In this document: one piece after another, positions 52,989-61,878 of the stretch
Layout: the number at the start of each line of letters is the position of its first letter
Numbering within the stretch: the first letter of the stretch is position 1
NCBI RefSeq assembly: GCF_001040845.1
Contig: NZ_CP011941.1
Span: forward strand, 763,744 to 827,743
Length of the DNA stretch: 64,000 nt
Reading direction: 5' to 3'
From: Synechococcus sp. WH 8020
GTDB lineage: Bacteria; Cyanobacteriota; Cyanobacteriia; PCC-6307; Cyanobiaceae
Notes under the pieces: model-generated
Databases searched by the model: none
Told to the model about the DNA's origin: nothing
What the model saw: the letters and a program-made list of their open reading frames with translations, nothing else
Program-made: the position numbers and the translations under genes

Positions 52989-53797
52989 ATCGACGATTCC
53001 TCATTGGTCTACTACTGCTTTGGTCTTTGGGGCCATTGATGTGGCAGCTTTATACCTCCTTTTGTAATGATCAAGCTTTAACTCAACCCTTTTCATCCAT
53101 TGACCATCGTTGGACATTGATGCATTATCGCAATGTATTGACATCCAATCCGCCATTTTGGCGTTATCTTATCAATAGCTTAATTGTTGGAATATCCAGT
53201 ACATTGCTTTGCTTACTACTAGCACTACCTGCTGCCTATGCATTGAATCGAATTCCGAGAAAAATTTCAATCCTCAGTCGATTAGTCCTTGTTGGAGCTG
53301 CTTTGTTCCCCTATGTATTGCTATTCTTGGCTTTACTTGAGTTAGCACGGGCATTAAATCTGGGCAATCAACTTCTTGCTTTAAGCTTCCCTTATGCTGC
53401 CCTCTCGCAACCGCTGGCGATCCTGCTGCTCAACAGTGCATTTAAGGACCTCCCCCCTGAATTAGAGGATGCTGCAAAACTAGAAGGTCTCTCTCTTTTC
53501 CAAAGATTGCGTTGGATTCTGATCCCTCTTGTTTCACCAGCCACAGCTAGTACTGCAATCCTGGTGTTTCTTTTTTCTTGGAATGAGTATCCAATTGCCT
53601 TAACTTGGATAAGCGAATCAAGTAAATTAACATTGCCTGTTGCAATGGCGAGAATAGCTGGCTCATCAATTTATTCCGTTCCCTATGGTGCTTATGCAGC
53701 GGCAACTGTACTTGGTTCTATTCCTCTAGTTCTACTTGTTTTGATCTTTCAAAAACCGATTGTATCTGGTCTTACTAGCGGAGCGGTTAAAGGATGA
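52985..53797 (+). CDS. ggtD: Glucosylglycerol ABC transporter, permease GgtD
   Basis: MalG-like permease of 270 residues with about six membrane segments. The start MNRRFLIGLLLLWSLGPLMW is followed by INSLIVGISSTLLCLLLALPAAYAL, and the coupling loop is LEDAAKLEGLSLFQRLRWI. The ATG at 52985 is chosen because it overlaps the ggtC stop by four bases; the open frame reaches 52913 but that part lies within ggtC. Confidence 0.9.
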   Translation: MNRRFLIGLLLLWSLGPLMWQLYTSFCNDQALTQPFSSIDHRWTLMHYRNVLTSNPPFWRYLINSLIVGISSTLLCLLLALPAAYALNRIPRKISILSRLVLVGAALFPYVLLFLALLELARALNLGNQLLALSFPYAALSQPLAILLLNSAFKDLPPELEDAAKLEGLSLFQRLRWILIPLVSPATASTAILVFLFSWNEYPIALTWISESSKLTLPVAMARIAGSSIYSVPYGAYAAATVLGSIPLVLLVLIFQKPIVSGLTSGAVKG

Positions 53798-54765
53798 CTC
53801 TTCAAATTCAAAATTTGGGTCGGCGTGTTGGGCAACAATGGATTGTGCGTCATCTCAACCTTCAGGTTGATGATGGTGAATGTGTTGCTTTAGTTGGTCC
53901 ATCTGGCTGCGGAAAGAGCAGTACTTTGAGACTCATTGCTGGACTTGATCCAGTGTCTGAAGGGGAGATCCTTTTTGATCAAGCTAATGTCACGCATGCA
54001 AAAGCAGCTCAAAGAGCTGTTGGAATGGTATTTCAGAGTTATGCCTTGCTTCCGCACTTGAGTGTGCTGGCAAACTTAGAGCTTGGTTTGCGGGTACGTG
54101 GAGTTCGTGCGCCTGAGCGCCAACAGCGAATTGAAGCCATGCTCGATCTTGTGCAATTGCAGGACCGTGCTGATGTGTTGCCGGCACAGTTGTCTGGAGG
54201 TCAAAGGCAACGGGTGGCGTTGGCAAGGGCGTTGTTGCGTGATCCTGATGTGTATTTGCTCGATGAACCTATGAGCAATTTGGATGCCCAACTTCGGGAG
54301 GAGTTACGTCCAGAGCTTCGTCGCCTTGTTCTGAATCGTCAAAAACCAGTCATCCATGTCACTCACGACCAGCATGAGGCGATGGCGATTGCTGACCGTA
54401 TTGCAGTTCTACACTCTGGTCGCATTCAACAGGTTGCTACTCCTGCTGAGCTCTATCGTCGTCCTGAAACTTTGTTTATTGCCAGGTTTATTGGGAGACC
54501 ACAGATTAATTCCTTTAGACATGACGATGGTTACGTTTGTGCCATTAGGCCCGAGTCCCTCTACTTTGCCAAGGAGGGTGTTCCTTGCAAATTAATCTCT
54601 CGCGAATGGCTTGGTAGTTCTCAGCTCCTTTACCTTGATTCACCTCAAGGGCCATTGAGGTTATCTTGTTCAACGGCTGTTGCCATACCTGAGTCTATCC
54701 ATGTTTCATGGAATGTCTCTGATGAGCATCATTTCGATTCCACAAGTGGACATCGGCTTCCATAA
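53794..54765 (+). CDS. ggtA: Glucosylglycerol ABC transporter, ATPase GgtA
   Basis: Sugar-type ABC ATPase of 323 residues. Walker A is [19 protein letters not shown], the Q-loop FQSYALLPHLSVLANLELG, the signature LSGGQRQRVALARAL, Walker B VYLLDEPMSNLD and the switch VIHVTHDQHEAMA. The C-terminal regulatory domain is shorter than in MalK (about 370 residues), ending soon after the RPESLYFAKEGV segment. It overlaps ggtD by four bases. It closes the ggpS-ggtBCDA set and is convergent with csaB. Confidence 0.9.
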   Translation: MTLQIQNLGRRVGQQWIVRHLNLQVDDGECVALVGPSGCGKSSTLRLIAGLDPVSEGEILFDQANVTHAKAAQRAVGMVFQSYALLPHLSVLANLELGLRVRGVRAPERQQRIEAMLDLVQLQDRADVLPAQLSGGQRQRVALARALLRDPDVYLLDEPMSNLDAQLREELRPELRRLVLNRQKPVIHVTHDQHEAMAIADRIAVLHSGRIQQVATPAELYRRPETLFIARFIGRPQINSFRHDDGYVCAIRPESLYFAKEGVPCKLISREWLGSSQLLYLDSPQGPLRLSCSTAVAIPESIHVSWNVSDEHHFDSTSGHRLP

Positions 54766-54827
54766 CCCGCTTTGTTTTTCTTCAATATGTATGAGTTTCA
54801 CTTTCTTTTCTTGATTTTTAGTTCAGT

Positions 54828-55910
54828 TCATTGATTGAGATCTTCCAAGACTGATCTCAGGACTCTCTGGTGTTCGTAGGACTGTTCGCGAATGCTTTGA
54901 AGGTGTAGCTTTGATGGTGGATTTGACATGCATTGACACCAACTTTCCAACATAATTTCTAGGCTAGGTAATTCTGCTAAATCAACCCAGGGCACGTCTG
55001 CGGTTCTTGCTGCTGCCTCTACTTTTGGGTCGTAGCTGAGTGCAGCTGAAGGGCATTGACTTGCAATTGCCAGTATTAGTGCATGCAATCGCATTGCAAG
55101 TACTAAACTTGCTTCTTTGAAGATGGTCTGAGCATGTTCTATGTTTTCGGCTAGAACTGTTTGTGAATTTAGGTAGAGCGTGTTGGGTACCAATCCCTTT
55201 TCGTTCAATGCTTGGAGCAAGCTCGCATCTTGATGGGTATGAAATGCAAACCAAGTCACTGACTTTCCCGTAGTTTTACTGAGTTGATCGACTCCTTGAA
55301 GCAACAGTGACCAATCGCTAGCTGTTAACAAGTTGGTTGGGCGCCAACACAACACAATATTTCCCCCTCCTTGATGCTCACTCATTGGATGAGTCCAGAC
55401 CGGATCTGGAGCTACTGTCATCGAGGTTGTAATTCCAAGTCGCTTCGCCAGTTGCATCGATGCAGCATCTCTCCATGTAATCGACGTCGCACCATTCAGC
55501 ACCAGCCCTACGAGATAGCGACTCCACGAATGTCTAAGTGGACCGAGTCCTTGTCCCCACAACAGCACCGGTTTACGCTTAATTCGCGCCACCACAATCA
55601 AAATAATGTAATAAATAAGGCTTCGAAAACTTGTGCTGTCTTGGAGAAGGCTTCCACCTCCAAGGACCACAACCTGCACCTTCTTAATGCTTTTGAGGAC
55701 AGTCTTCAACGACCTCCTGTTCACCACTGATCCACGGGGGACAATCGTGTGAACAGCGTCGAAATCATGGGCCGTAATCAGGGGATGCCAGCCTTGAGGC
55801 AACTGTTTGCTCAACACCTCAAGTAAGGCGTCATCTCCGAGGTTGTGTTCTCCGTAATAGCCACAGAGGAGAATGCGCCTTGGCGATGAAGACGAAGCCA
55901 GGCCAGACAT
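54828..55910 (-). CDS. csaB: Polysaccharide pyruvyl transferase, CsaB-like
   Basis: Adds pyruvate ketals to a cell-surface polymer; in some bacteria this lets S-layer-type proteins bind. It has 360 residues. Start segment ILLCGYYGEHNLGDDALLEVL is the family's glycine-rich first loop. VVVLGGGSLLQDSTSFRSLIYY, LLWGQGLGPLRHSWSR and, later, ASLVLAMRLHALILAIASQCPSAALSYDPKV are typical. Cytosolic. The start codon is at 55910, 72 bases from the divergent DUF2499 gene. Confidence 0.9.
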   Translation of the reverse strand: MSGLASSSSPRRILLCGYYGEHNLGDDALLEVLSKQLPQGWHPLITAHDFDAVHTIVPRGSVVNRRSLKTVLKSIKKVQVVVLGGGSLLQDSTSFRSLIYYIILIVVARIKRKPVLLWGQGLGPLRHSWSRYLVGLVLNGATSITWRDAASMQLAKRLGITTSMTVAPDPVWTHPMSEHQGGGNIVLCWRPTNLLTASDWSLLLQGVDQLSKTTGKSVTWFAFHTHQDASLLQALNEKGLVPNTLYLNSQTVLAENIEHAQTIFKEASLVLAMRLHALILAIASQCPSAALSYDPKVEAAARTADVPWVDLAELPSLEIMLESWCQCMSNPPSKLHLQSIREQSYEHQRVLRSVLEDLNQ

Positions 55911-55982
55911 TCAGAACACCATGGATGCATCCATTATCCGCGCTTAGGCCGCCTACGTTGGTGAAAGGCTCGGTTGTGAAGC

Positions 55983-56285
55983 ATGCATGCCCTTTCACTT
56001 GGCACATGGTGGATTCATGTGGCGTCAGTCTTTGAGTGGTTGTTGGCGATGGTGCTGATCGCTCAGCGCGGTTCAAAACGCTCTCAAACGAGCATGATCT
56101 GGCTCTCTGCAGCCATGATTCCTGCCTTGATCAGTGCCATGGCTGCCTGCACTTGGCACCTCTATGACAACACCGAGAGCCTTCGTTGGCTTGTCACTCT
56201 TCAAGCCAGTACAACCCTTGTAGGAAATGTCACGTTGGCCATTGCTGCTTGGAATTTGCAACGCGACGACATGGTGAAGGGATGA
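55983..56285 (+). CDS. DUF2499 membrane protein
   Basis: A 100-residue protein with three membrane segments, belonging to the DUF2499 family found in cyanobacteria and plants. Visible segments are LGTWWIHVASVFEWLLAMVL, the central AMIPALISAMAACTWHLYDN and LQASTTLVGNVTLAIAAWNL. The C-terminal stop is fused to the next gene's start by four bases (ATGA). Its job is not known; a plastid-linked distribution and the neighbouring psaK suggest a photosynthesis-related membrane. Confidence 0.85.
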   Translation: MHALSLGTWWIHVASVFEWLLAMVLIAQRGSKRSQTSMIWLSAAMIPALISAMAACTWHLYDNTESLRWLVTLQASTTLVGNVTLAIAAWNLQRDDMVKG

Positions 56286-56611
56286 CATTGAACTTTGATC
56301 CAGCTCCCCTCTTTGCCTTCTCGTTGATTCCCTATTTGGTGTTTCTGTACCACCTAGGCCGCAGTAGCAAACTGCCAAAATTGACCATTCTTGGTTTTCA
56401 GCTCACGCTTTTGTTTGTCGCCGTCACAATTGCTGCCGCTGTTTTTGCCCTCGTTCGATACGACTCTGAATTGGTGGCTGTGGATTGGCTTCATGGTGGT
56501 GCTGAAGCCTTTCTGACCTTGAGCAATGCCTGCATTGTTGCCGGGCTGCTTCGATCGAAGCCGGAAGAACCAGTGAATAACTCTTACGAGGAGGAGATCT
56601 TGGGCCGTTGA
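56282..56611 (+). CDS. DUF3593 membrane protein
   Basis: A 109-residue membrane protein of the DUF3593 family, again with plant homologues. Segments: APLFAFSLIPYLVFLYHLG, LGFQLTLLFVAVTIAAAVFAL and WLHGGAEAFLTLSNACIVAG. ATG at 56282 lies in the DUF2499 stop, so they are probably translated together. psaK starts 33 bases after its stop. It likely forms a complex with DUF2499, inferred only from coupling and shared distribution. Confidence 0.85.
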   Translation: MTLNFDPAPLFAFSLIPYLVFLYHLGRSSKLPKLTILGFQLTLLFVAVTIAAAVFALVRYDSELVAVDWLHGGAEAFLTLSNACIVAGLLRSKPEEPVNNSYEEEILGR

Positions 56612-56644
56612 AATCGGAAGATAAGGTGTCGCTTGCTGTGTTGC

Positions 56645-56902
56645 ATGTTTACTCCTCTTCTGGCTATCGCTCCAGCCACCCTTTCCTGGTCCCCCAAAGT
56701 TGGCCTTGTGATGGTGGTCTGCAACATCATTGCCATCGCGATTGGCAAAGCCACGATTAAGCATCAAGACGTAGGTCTCAAACTGCCTGGTTCAAAATTC
56801 TTTGGTGGTATGAGCCACGCCAGCATGGTTGCCACCACAAGCCTTGGTCACATCATCGGTTTTGGTGCCATCCAGGGACTCGCAGCCCGAGGTGTTCTTT
56901 AA
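56645..56902 (+). CDS. psaK: Photosystem I subunit PsaK
   Basis: Small membrane subunit at the edge of photosystem I, 85 residues with two membrane helices. Start MFTPLLAIAPATLSWSPKVG, then VMVVCNIIAIAIGKATI and the PsaK segment LPGSKFFGGMSHASMVATTS, then LGHIIGFGAIQGLA. ATG at 56645 is used; the frame is open from 56633. A 13-base-stem hairpin lies shortly after its stop, before the convergent dxs. Confidence 0.93.
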   Translation: MFTPLLAIAPATLSWSPKVGLVMVVCNIIAIAIGKATIKHQDVGLKLPGSKFFGGMSHASMVATTSLGHIIGFGAIQGLAARGVL

Positions 56903-56923
56903 GTTTCCCTCGAAATGGGAGTG

Positions 56924-56952
56924 CATCTGAGGCAGCATTGCTGCTTCAGATG
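56924..56952. terminator. Hairpin between convergent psaK and dxs
   Basis: CATCTGAGGCAGC and GCTGCTTCAGATG pair over 13 bases (one G-T pair) with an ATT loop, 21 bases after the psaK stop and next to the dxs stop. No clear T-run follows on either strand, so it could be a bidirectional terminator of weak type or a 3' end stabiliser. Confidence 0.6.
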
Positions 56953-56954
56953 AT

Positions 56955-58916
56955 TCATGCTGAGCCAGCTGAAGACACTTCAGCTGGTGCAATCTCTTCG
57001 AGGCTGAGGGACCCTGTTGTTGAAAGCAGGAAATGCTGCTTGATTCGGACTGCCATTTGATCCGGTGTCAAACCCAAGGCTTCAAAGCTTTGCTGGGGAG
57101 TTGCATGATCCACCAGTCGATCAGGAATACCTATGCGGAGCATGGGAATCGCTAACCCTTTCTCCTGGAGCGATTCAAGAACAGCTGAGCCAAAGCCACC
57201 AGCTAACGCTCCCTCTTCCATCGTGACAATCTTGCCAATCTTCTTCGCTATGGGATGAATGAGTGCTTCATCCAGCGGCCGTAAATATCGGGCATTAATC
57301 ACAGAAACCTCTACCCCCACTGCTGCCAAACATTTCGCCGTCGCCACTGCCTTTGGCACCATGGCTCCATAAGCAACGACCAAGATATCCTTACCCTCAC
57401 GTACGACTTCACCACAGCCAATCGGGAGAGCCTCCCAGCCTTCTTCCATCAATGGCACCCCTTCACCAGGGCCACGAGGAATTCTCAAAGCTGTGGGGCC
57501 ATCATGGTTGAGGCAAGTCACCAGCATTCGTTGAAGCTCCGCCTCATCCTTGGGCGCCATCACGGTGAAATTGGGAATTGCACGCATGTAGCTGATGTCG
57601 TATTGGCCTTGGTGGGTTGGGCCATCAGCACCGACAATTCCAGCCCTATCCAATACAAACGTCACCGGCAGTTTTTGAATCCCTACATCGTGGATTAGCT
57701 GATCAAAGGCTCTCTGTAAAAACGTGCTGTAGATCGCGACCACTGGCCTCAATCCATCGCAAGCCATGCCTGCGGACAGGGTGACGGCATGCTGTTCAGC
57801 AATGCCAACGTCGATGTATTGGTCGGGGAGTGCTTTTTGGAGGATATCCAGGCCAGTTCCAGTCGCCATCGCTGCTGTAATTCCAACAACTTTTGGATTC
57901 TGTTCGCAGAGTTTGACAAGAGTTTGACCAAACACCTTGCTGTAACTCGGTGGTTTTGGCGTTTTGCTAGGCCTCGCTTTGCCTGTACTGAGGTTGAAAG
58001 CTGACTGCGCGTGGTAACCAACTTGATCAGCTTCTGCGTAGGGATACCCTTTGCCTTTCTTTGTAACAACATGAACCATGACCGGACCGCCCACGCGATG
58101 AGCGGATTGAAACGTTCGCGTCATTTCAGCAATGTCATGACCATCGATCGGACCGATGTAGGTGAAACCAAGCTCTTCAAAGACGGCGCCAACTTTTGGA
58201 ACAGCGAGTCGTCGCATGCTCTCCTTGAGCCGATTCAGCTCAGGTGGAATCTCTCCCCCCATGAAGGGGAGATTTCTTACGCTTTCTTCAACGCTTCCAG
58301 ACAAAAATTGAATTGGTGGGCTTAATCGCATCCGATTCAGGTAGGTCGACAGCGCTCCAACAGGTGGAGAAATCGACATGTCGTTGTCGTTTAAAACAAC
58401 GAGAAGTGGAGTGGATGGAAGATGACCTGCATGGTTGATCGCCTCTAAGGCCATACCACCAGTCAGCGCCCCATCACCAATCACAGCAACGCATTTGTAA
58501 TCAAGACCTTGCCGATCTCGGGCTATGGCCATTCCCAAAGCTGCCGAGATGGATGTGCTGGCGTGCCCAGCACCGAAATGATCAAAACGACTTTCCGTTC
58601 TCTTGAGGTATCCGGCAACTCCTCCCTGCTGACGCAGGGAGTCGAAGCTTCCATAGCGTCCAGTAATCAATTTGTGCGGATACGCCTGATGACCCACATC
58701 CCACACCACCTTGTCTTGATCAAGATCAAGGGTTTGGTAAAGGGCCAGTGTTAATTCAACAACTCCTAATCCGGGTCCGAGATGGCCGCCACTGTTGGAC
58801 ACCACTTCCAAATGGCGTTCACGAATTTGCTTGGCCACATCCTCAAGCTGGGTCTCCGACAGCCCATGCAGCTGATTGGGATGGGTTAATTCGCTCAGAT
58901 GCATACCCATCCTCAC
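56955..58916 (-). CDS. dxs: 1-deoxy-D-xylulose-5-phosphate synthase
   Basis: Thiamine-diphosphate enzyme that starts the MEP pathway for isoprenoids, carotenoids and chlorophyll side chains. It has 653 residues. The TPP motif is [18 protein letters not shown] with [15 protein letters not shown] after it. The central [21 protein letters not shown] is conserved, and the C-terminal transketolase domain contains [18 protein letters not shown] and [19 protein letters not shown]. The start [16 protein letters not shown] has several Met choices; the third is likely. It is divergent from ilvA. Confidence 0.95.
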   Translation of the reverse strand: MRMGMHLSELTHPNQLHGLSETQLEDVAKQIRERHLEVVSNSGGHLGPGLGVVELTLALYQTLDLDQDKVVWDVGHQAYPHKLITGRYGSFDSLRQQGGVAGYLKRTESRFDHFGAGHASTSISAALGMAIARDRQGLDYKCVAVIGDGALTGGMALEAINHAGHLPSTPLLVVLNDNDMSISPPVGALSTYLNRMRLSPPIQFLSGSVEESVRNLPFMGGEIPPELNRLKESMRRLAVPKVGAVFEELGFTYIGPIDGHDIAEMTRTFQSAHRVGGPVMVHVVTKKGKGYPYAEADQVGYHAQSAFNLSTGKARPSKTPKPPSYSKVFGQTLVKLCEQNPKVVGITAAMATGTGLDILQKALPDQYIDVGIAEQHAVTLSAGMACDGLRPVVAIYSTFLQRAFDQLIHDVGIQKLPVTFVLDRAGIVGADGPTHQGQYDISYMRAIPNFTVMAPKDEAELQRMLVTCLNHDGPTALRIPRGPGEGVPLMEEGWEALPIGCGEVVREGKDILVVAYGAMVPKAVATAKCLAAVGVEVSVINARYLRPLDEALIHPIAKKIGKIVTMEEGALAGGFGSAVLESLQEKGLAIPMLRIGIPDRLVDHATPQQSFEALGLTPDQMAVRIKQHFLLSTTGSLSLEEIAPAEVSSAGSA

Positions 58917-58983
58917 ACCGGTTCAGTCAATCTACGAGCCCCACCGACCCTTTGCGATCTTGAGCGGTTGTCAGACTGCAGCA

Positions 58984-60510
58984 ATGGATCATTATTTGCC
59001 GAGGATCCTGCGCGCCCGTGTCTATGACGTGGCCCGGGAAACCCCTTTAGAACTCGCCAACAATTTGAGCCGACGGCTGAGCAACAGCGTTTGGTTGAAA
59101 CGGGAAGATCTTCAACCCGTTTTTTCTTTCAAGCTGCGAGGTGCTTACAACCGCATGGCTCAACTCTCAGAGGCTGAGCTGTCACTCGGGGTCATCGCTT
59201 CCAGTGCTGGAAATCATGCCCAAGGTGTGGCCCTCAGCGCCTCCCATCTCCGCTGTAGAGCTGTGATCGTGATGCCAGTCACGACCCCTGGTGTGAAAGT
59301 TGATGCTGTGCGCCAGCTGGGAGCCGAGGTGGTGCTTCATGGTGAGACGTACGACGAGGCCTACGCCGAAGCCAGGTCACGGAGCGAAGCTGAGCAGCTT
59401 TGCTTTATTCATCCATTTGACGATCCTGAGGTGATCGCTGGACAAGGCACTGTGGGCATGGAAATCCTGCGCCAGTGTCATCAGCCACCCGACGCGATTT
59501 ACGTGGCGGTGGGCGGTGGTGGTTTGATCGGGGGAATTGCCGTTTACGTGAAGAGTCTCTGGCCTGACGTCCAAATCATTGGTGTTGAACCCCACGATGC
59601 AGCCGCCATGACCCTGTCCCTAGAGGCCGGTGAACGCATCCGTTTGCCTCAAGTTGGGCTGTTTGCGGATGGAGTGGCTGTTCGTGAGGTAGGTGAACAC
59701 ACTTTTGAATTGGCTCAAAAGTATGTCGATGACATCGTGACCGTTAGTACTGATGAAATCTGTGCAGCGATCAAAGATGTTTTTGAAGACACCCGCTCGA
59801 TTCTCGAACCCGCCGGCGCTCTCGCTGTTGCTGGTCTCAAAGCAGATGTGAGCCGAAGGTCGCTCCAGAATCAAAATCTTGTTGCAGTGGCCTGTGGCGC
59901 GAACATCAATTTCGCGCGTCTGCGTTTTGTTGCCGAACGTGCCGAATTGGGTGAAGAACGCGAAGCGATGCTCGCCGTGGAAATACCAGAACGTCCGGGC
60001 AGTCTTCGCTGTCTGTGTGAATTACTGGCCGACCGGAGCCTGACTGAATTTTCCTATCGAATGCGAGCTGGTGACCAAGCCCATATTTTCATGGGCGTTC
60101 AGGTGAGCGGGCCCGATGACAGATCGTCCTTGATTGGCCATCTCAACACGCACGGCTATCCATGCCTTGATCTCAGTGACGATGAACTCTCCAAAGTTCA
60201 TCTTCGGCACATGGTTGGAGGTCGGCTCCCTGCCAGTGCAACGACCAGCCATGTGCAGGAGCTGCTGTATCGCTTCGAGTTTCCAGAGCGACCAGGGGCC
60301 TTAATGCGCTTCGTTACGGCTTTGCATCGCGACTGGAGCATCAGCATTTTCCACTACAGAAACCATGGAGCCGATGTGGGTCGGATTGTGGTGGGTGTTC
60401 TTGTCAGTCCAAACGATCTCAAGGCTTGGCAATCCTTCCTTCGCGACCTTGGTTACAGCAGTTGGGAAGAAACGAGTAATCCTGCTTACCAACTGTTTCT
60501 TGGTGGATGA
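58984..60510 (+). CDS. ilvA: Threonine dehydratase, biosynthetic
   Basis: Deaminates threonine to 2-oxobutanoate for isoleucine synthesis. It has 508 residues from ATG 58984. PLP lysine is in PVFSFKLRGAYNRM, with the glycine loop AVGGGGLIGGIA and SSAGNHAQGVA. Two ACT-like regulatory domains follow the catalytic domain: they start at AVEIPERPGSLRCLCELLA and YRFEFPERPGALMRFVT. This is the feedback-sensitive form. A longer frame reaches 58876 but would overlap the dxs promoter and start. Confidence 0.95.
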   Translation: MDHYLPRILRARVYDVARETPLELANNLSRRLSNSVWLKREDLQPVFSFKLRGAYNRMAQLSEAELSLGVIASSAGNHAQGVALSASHLRCRAVIVMPVTTPGVKVDAVRQLGAEVVLHGETYDEAYAEARSRSEAEQLCFIHPFDDPEVIAGQGTVGMEILRQCHQPPDAIYVAVGGGGLIGGIAVYVKSLWPDVQIIGVEPHDAAAMTLSLEAGERIRLPQVGLFADGVAVREVGEHTFELAQKYVDDIVTVSTDEICAAIKDVFEDTRSILEPAGALAVAGLKADVSRRSLQNQNLVAVACGANINFARLRFVAERAELGEEREAMLAVEIPERPGSLRCLCELLADRSLTEFSYRMRAGDQAHIFMGVQVSGPDDRSSLIGHLNTHGYPCLDLSDDELSKVHLRHMVGGRLPASATTSHVQELLYRFEFPERPGALMRFVTALHRDWSISIFHYRNHGADVGRIVVGVLVSPNDLKAWQSFLRDLGYSSWEETSNPAYQLFLGG

Positions 60511-60573
60511 TGAGGAGTGAATAGCCAAAACATCTACCAGCGTTACTTTGAAGCCGGTTCATAGGGGGAGGTC

Positions 60574-61104
60574 ATGGCGCAAGGATTGGATCGAAGCAAC
60601 ATGCAGGAGCTCAATCTCTCCCTTCCAGCTCGCTTGGAGGCCATCCTTTATCTAAAGGGAAAATCTCTATCGGTTTCGGAGCTGGCCGAGCTAGCTGATG
60701 CCAGTGAAAAAGAAGCAGAGCAGGGCTTGCTCGCATTGGTCGCTGGCTATGCCCAACGGGATACCGCCTTGGAAATTCATGAAAACAGTGGCCGTTACAG
60801 CCTTCAGCTCCGGGCTGGTCTTGGTGAACTTGTTCGTAATCTTTTACCGGTCAACCTCTCCACGGCAACGCTCAGAACGCTGGCCACGATTGCTTTGAAA
60901 CGCCGAATCCTTCAGTCGGAGCTCGTTGAATTAAGAGGGTCAGGCGCTTATGACCACATCAAAGAGCTACTCAGCCAGAACTTCATTGAACGCAAACGCC
61001 AAAGCGATGGGCGTTCCTATTGGCTCAGTCTTTCTGAAAAGTTTCATCGCACATTTTCTGTGCTTCCTGATAGAGGGATCTCAGAACCGGATCAGGCTGC
61101 ATAA
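60574..61104 (+). CDS. scpB: Segregation and condensation protein B
   Basis: Winged-helix partner of ScpA in the SMC condensin complex. It has 176 residues, with the core from LPARLEAILYLKGKSLSVSEL to the second winged helix with GSGAYDHIKELLSQNFIERK. ATG at 60574 has GGGGGAGG upstream and is preferred over ATG 60601 (MQELNLSLP). Divergent but recognisable. It is between ilvA and yggT on the same strand. Confidence 0.85.
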   Translation: MAQGLDRSNMQELNLSLPARLEAILYLKGKSLSVSELAELADASEKEAEQGLLALVAGYAQRDTALEIHENSGRYSLQLRAGLGELVRNLLPVNLSTATLRTLATIALKRRILQSELVELRGSGAYDHIKELLSQNFIERKRQSDGRSYWLSLSEKFHRTFSVLPDRGISEPDQAA

Positions 61105-61135
61105 AGTTCATTCATAACTCTCTCAAGAAGCACCA

Positions 61136-61438
61136 ATGGATTTGAGTTTTGTTTCCACCTTTCTGCAGATCATTGCGCAGACCCTGCAGATTTATTCCTT
61201 TGTCTTGATCGTTCGAGTGCTTCTTACCTGGTTCCCGAATGTGGACATGGGAAACCCTGTGCTCAGCACGGTGAGTTCGATCACTGACCCTTACCTCAAT
61301 GCCTTTCGAGGCCTGATCCCTCCATTAGGTGGACTGGATCTTTCGGCCATTCTTGCGTTCGTTGCCCTGAGCTTGATGCAACAGCTCTTGGTGTCGGCCA
61401 GTTATGCCTTTGCAGGTGGATTTGGCACCTACGGCTAA
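61136..61438 (+). CDS. YggT/Ycf19 family membrane protein
   Basis: A 100-residue membrane protein with two hydrophobic segments (TLQIYSFVLIVRVLLTWFP near 16-34 and LSAILAFVALSLMQQLLV near 70-87). The segment SSITDPYLNAFRGLIPPLGG is typical of the YggT/Ycf19 family. Family members in cyanobacteria and plastids are linked to nucleoid or thylakoid organisation, but the molecular role is unclear. It starts 31 bases after scpB. Confidence 0.9.
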   Translation: MDLSFVSTFLQIIAQTLQIYSFVLIVRVLLTWFPNVDMGNPVLSTVSSITDPYLNAFRGLIPPLGGLDLSAILAFVALSLMQQLLVSASYAFAGGFGTYG

Positions 61439-61459
61439 GCCTGTCGTCAGCCATGGACC

Positions 61460-61789
61460 TCAGCGATGATCTCCGCTCCCCTTCAACTGCCCACGAGCTG
61501 ATCGGTCACGCAGTTTCCTGAGGTTTTGGTTGGCCACATCCTCCAGCTCATATCCCAGTTCACTCGCGAGTTGAGCCACGTACCAGAGCACATCACCAAG
61601 CTCCAGGGCGATCTCAGCTCGCACCTCTTCATCAAAGAGCCCAGCTCTGTCGCGCAGCACCTTCTTCACCTTGTCTGCCACCTCCCCGGCCTCACCACTG
61701 AGGCCCAGGGTCGGATAGATGGGATTGCTGCCAGCATCGGGGTATAGAGCCGTCAGCCTTGCAGCGGCCTGATAGGAATTCAGGTCCAT
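61460..61789 (-). CDS. MazG-like nucleotide pyrophosphohydrolase
   Basis: Small all-alpha NTP pyrophosphohydrolase of about 109 residues. The metal motifs are GLSGEAGEVADKVKK (ExxE) and ALELGDVLWYVAQLA (ExxD), in the expected order. The start at 61789 (MDLNSYQAAARL) fits the family and leaves room for two promoters before pyk; ATG at 61813 is possible. The open frame runs to 61936 but would overlap pyk. Substrate not known; a noncanonical or dCTP-like nucleotide is typical for the group. Confidence 0.85.
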   Translation of the reverse strand: MDLNSYQAAARLTALYPDAGSNPIYPTLGLSGEAGEVADKVKKVLRDRAGLFDEEVRAEIALELGDVLWYVAQLASELGYELEDVANQNLRKLRDRSARGQLKGSGDHR

Positions 61790-61878
61790 ACGAATCATGT
61801 TGAAGAGAGTCATCATCCAACAACTTTTCGAGTCCCAAAGGTCAAGACGGTAGATTCCGCAAGCTTCAAGACCTGTGG

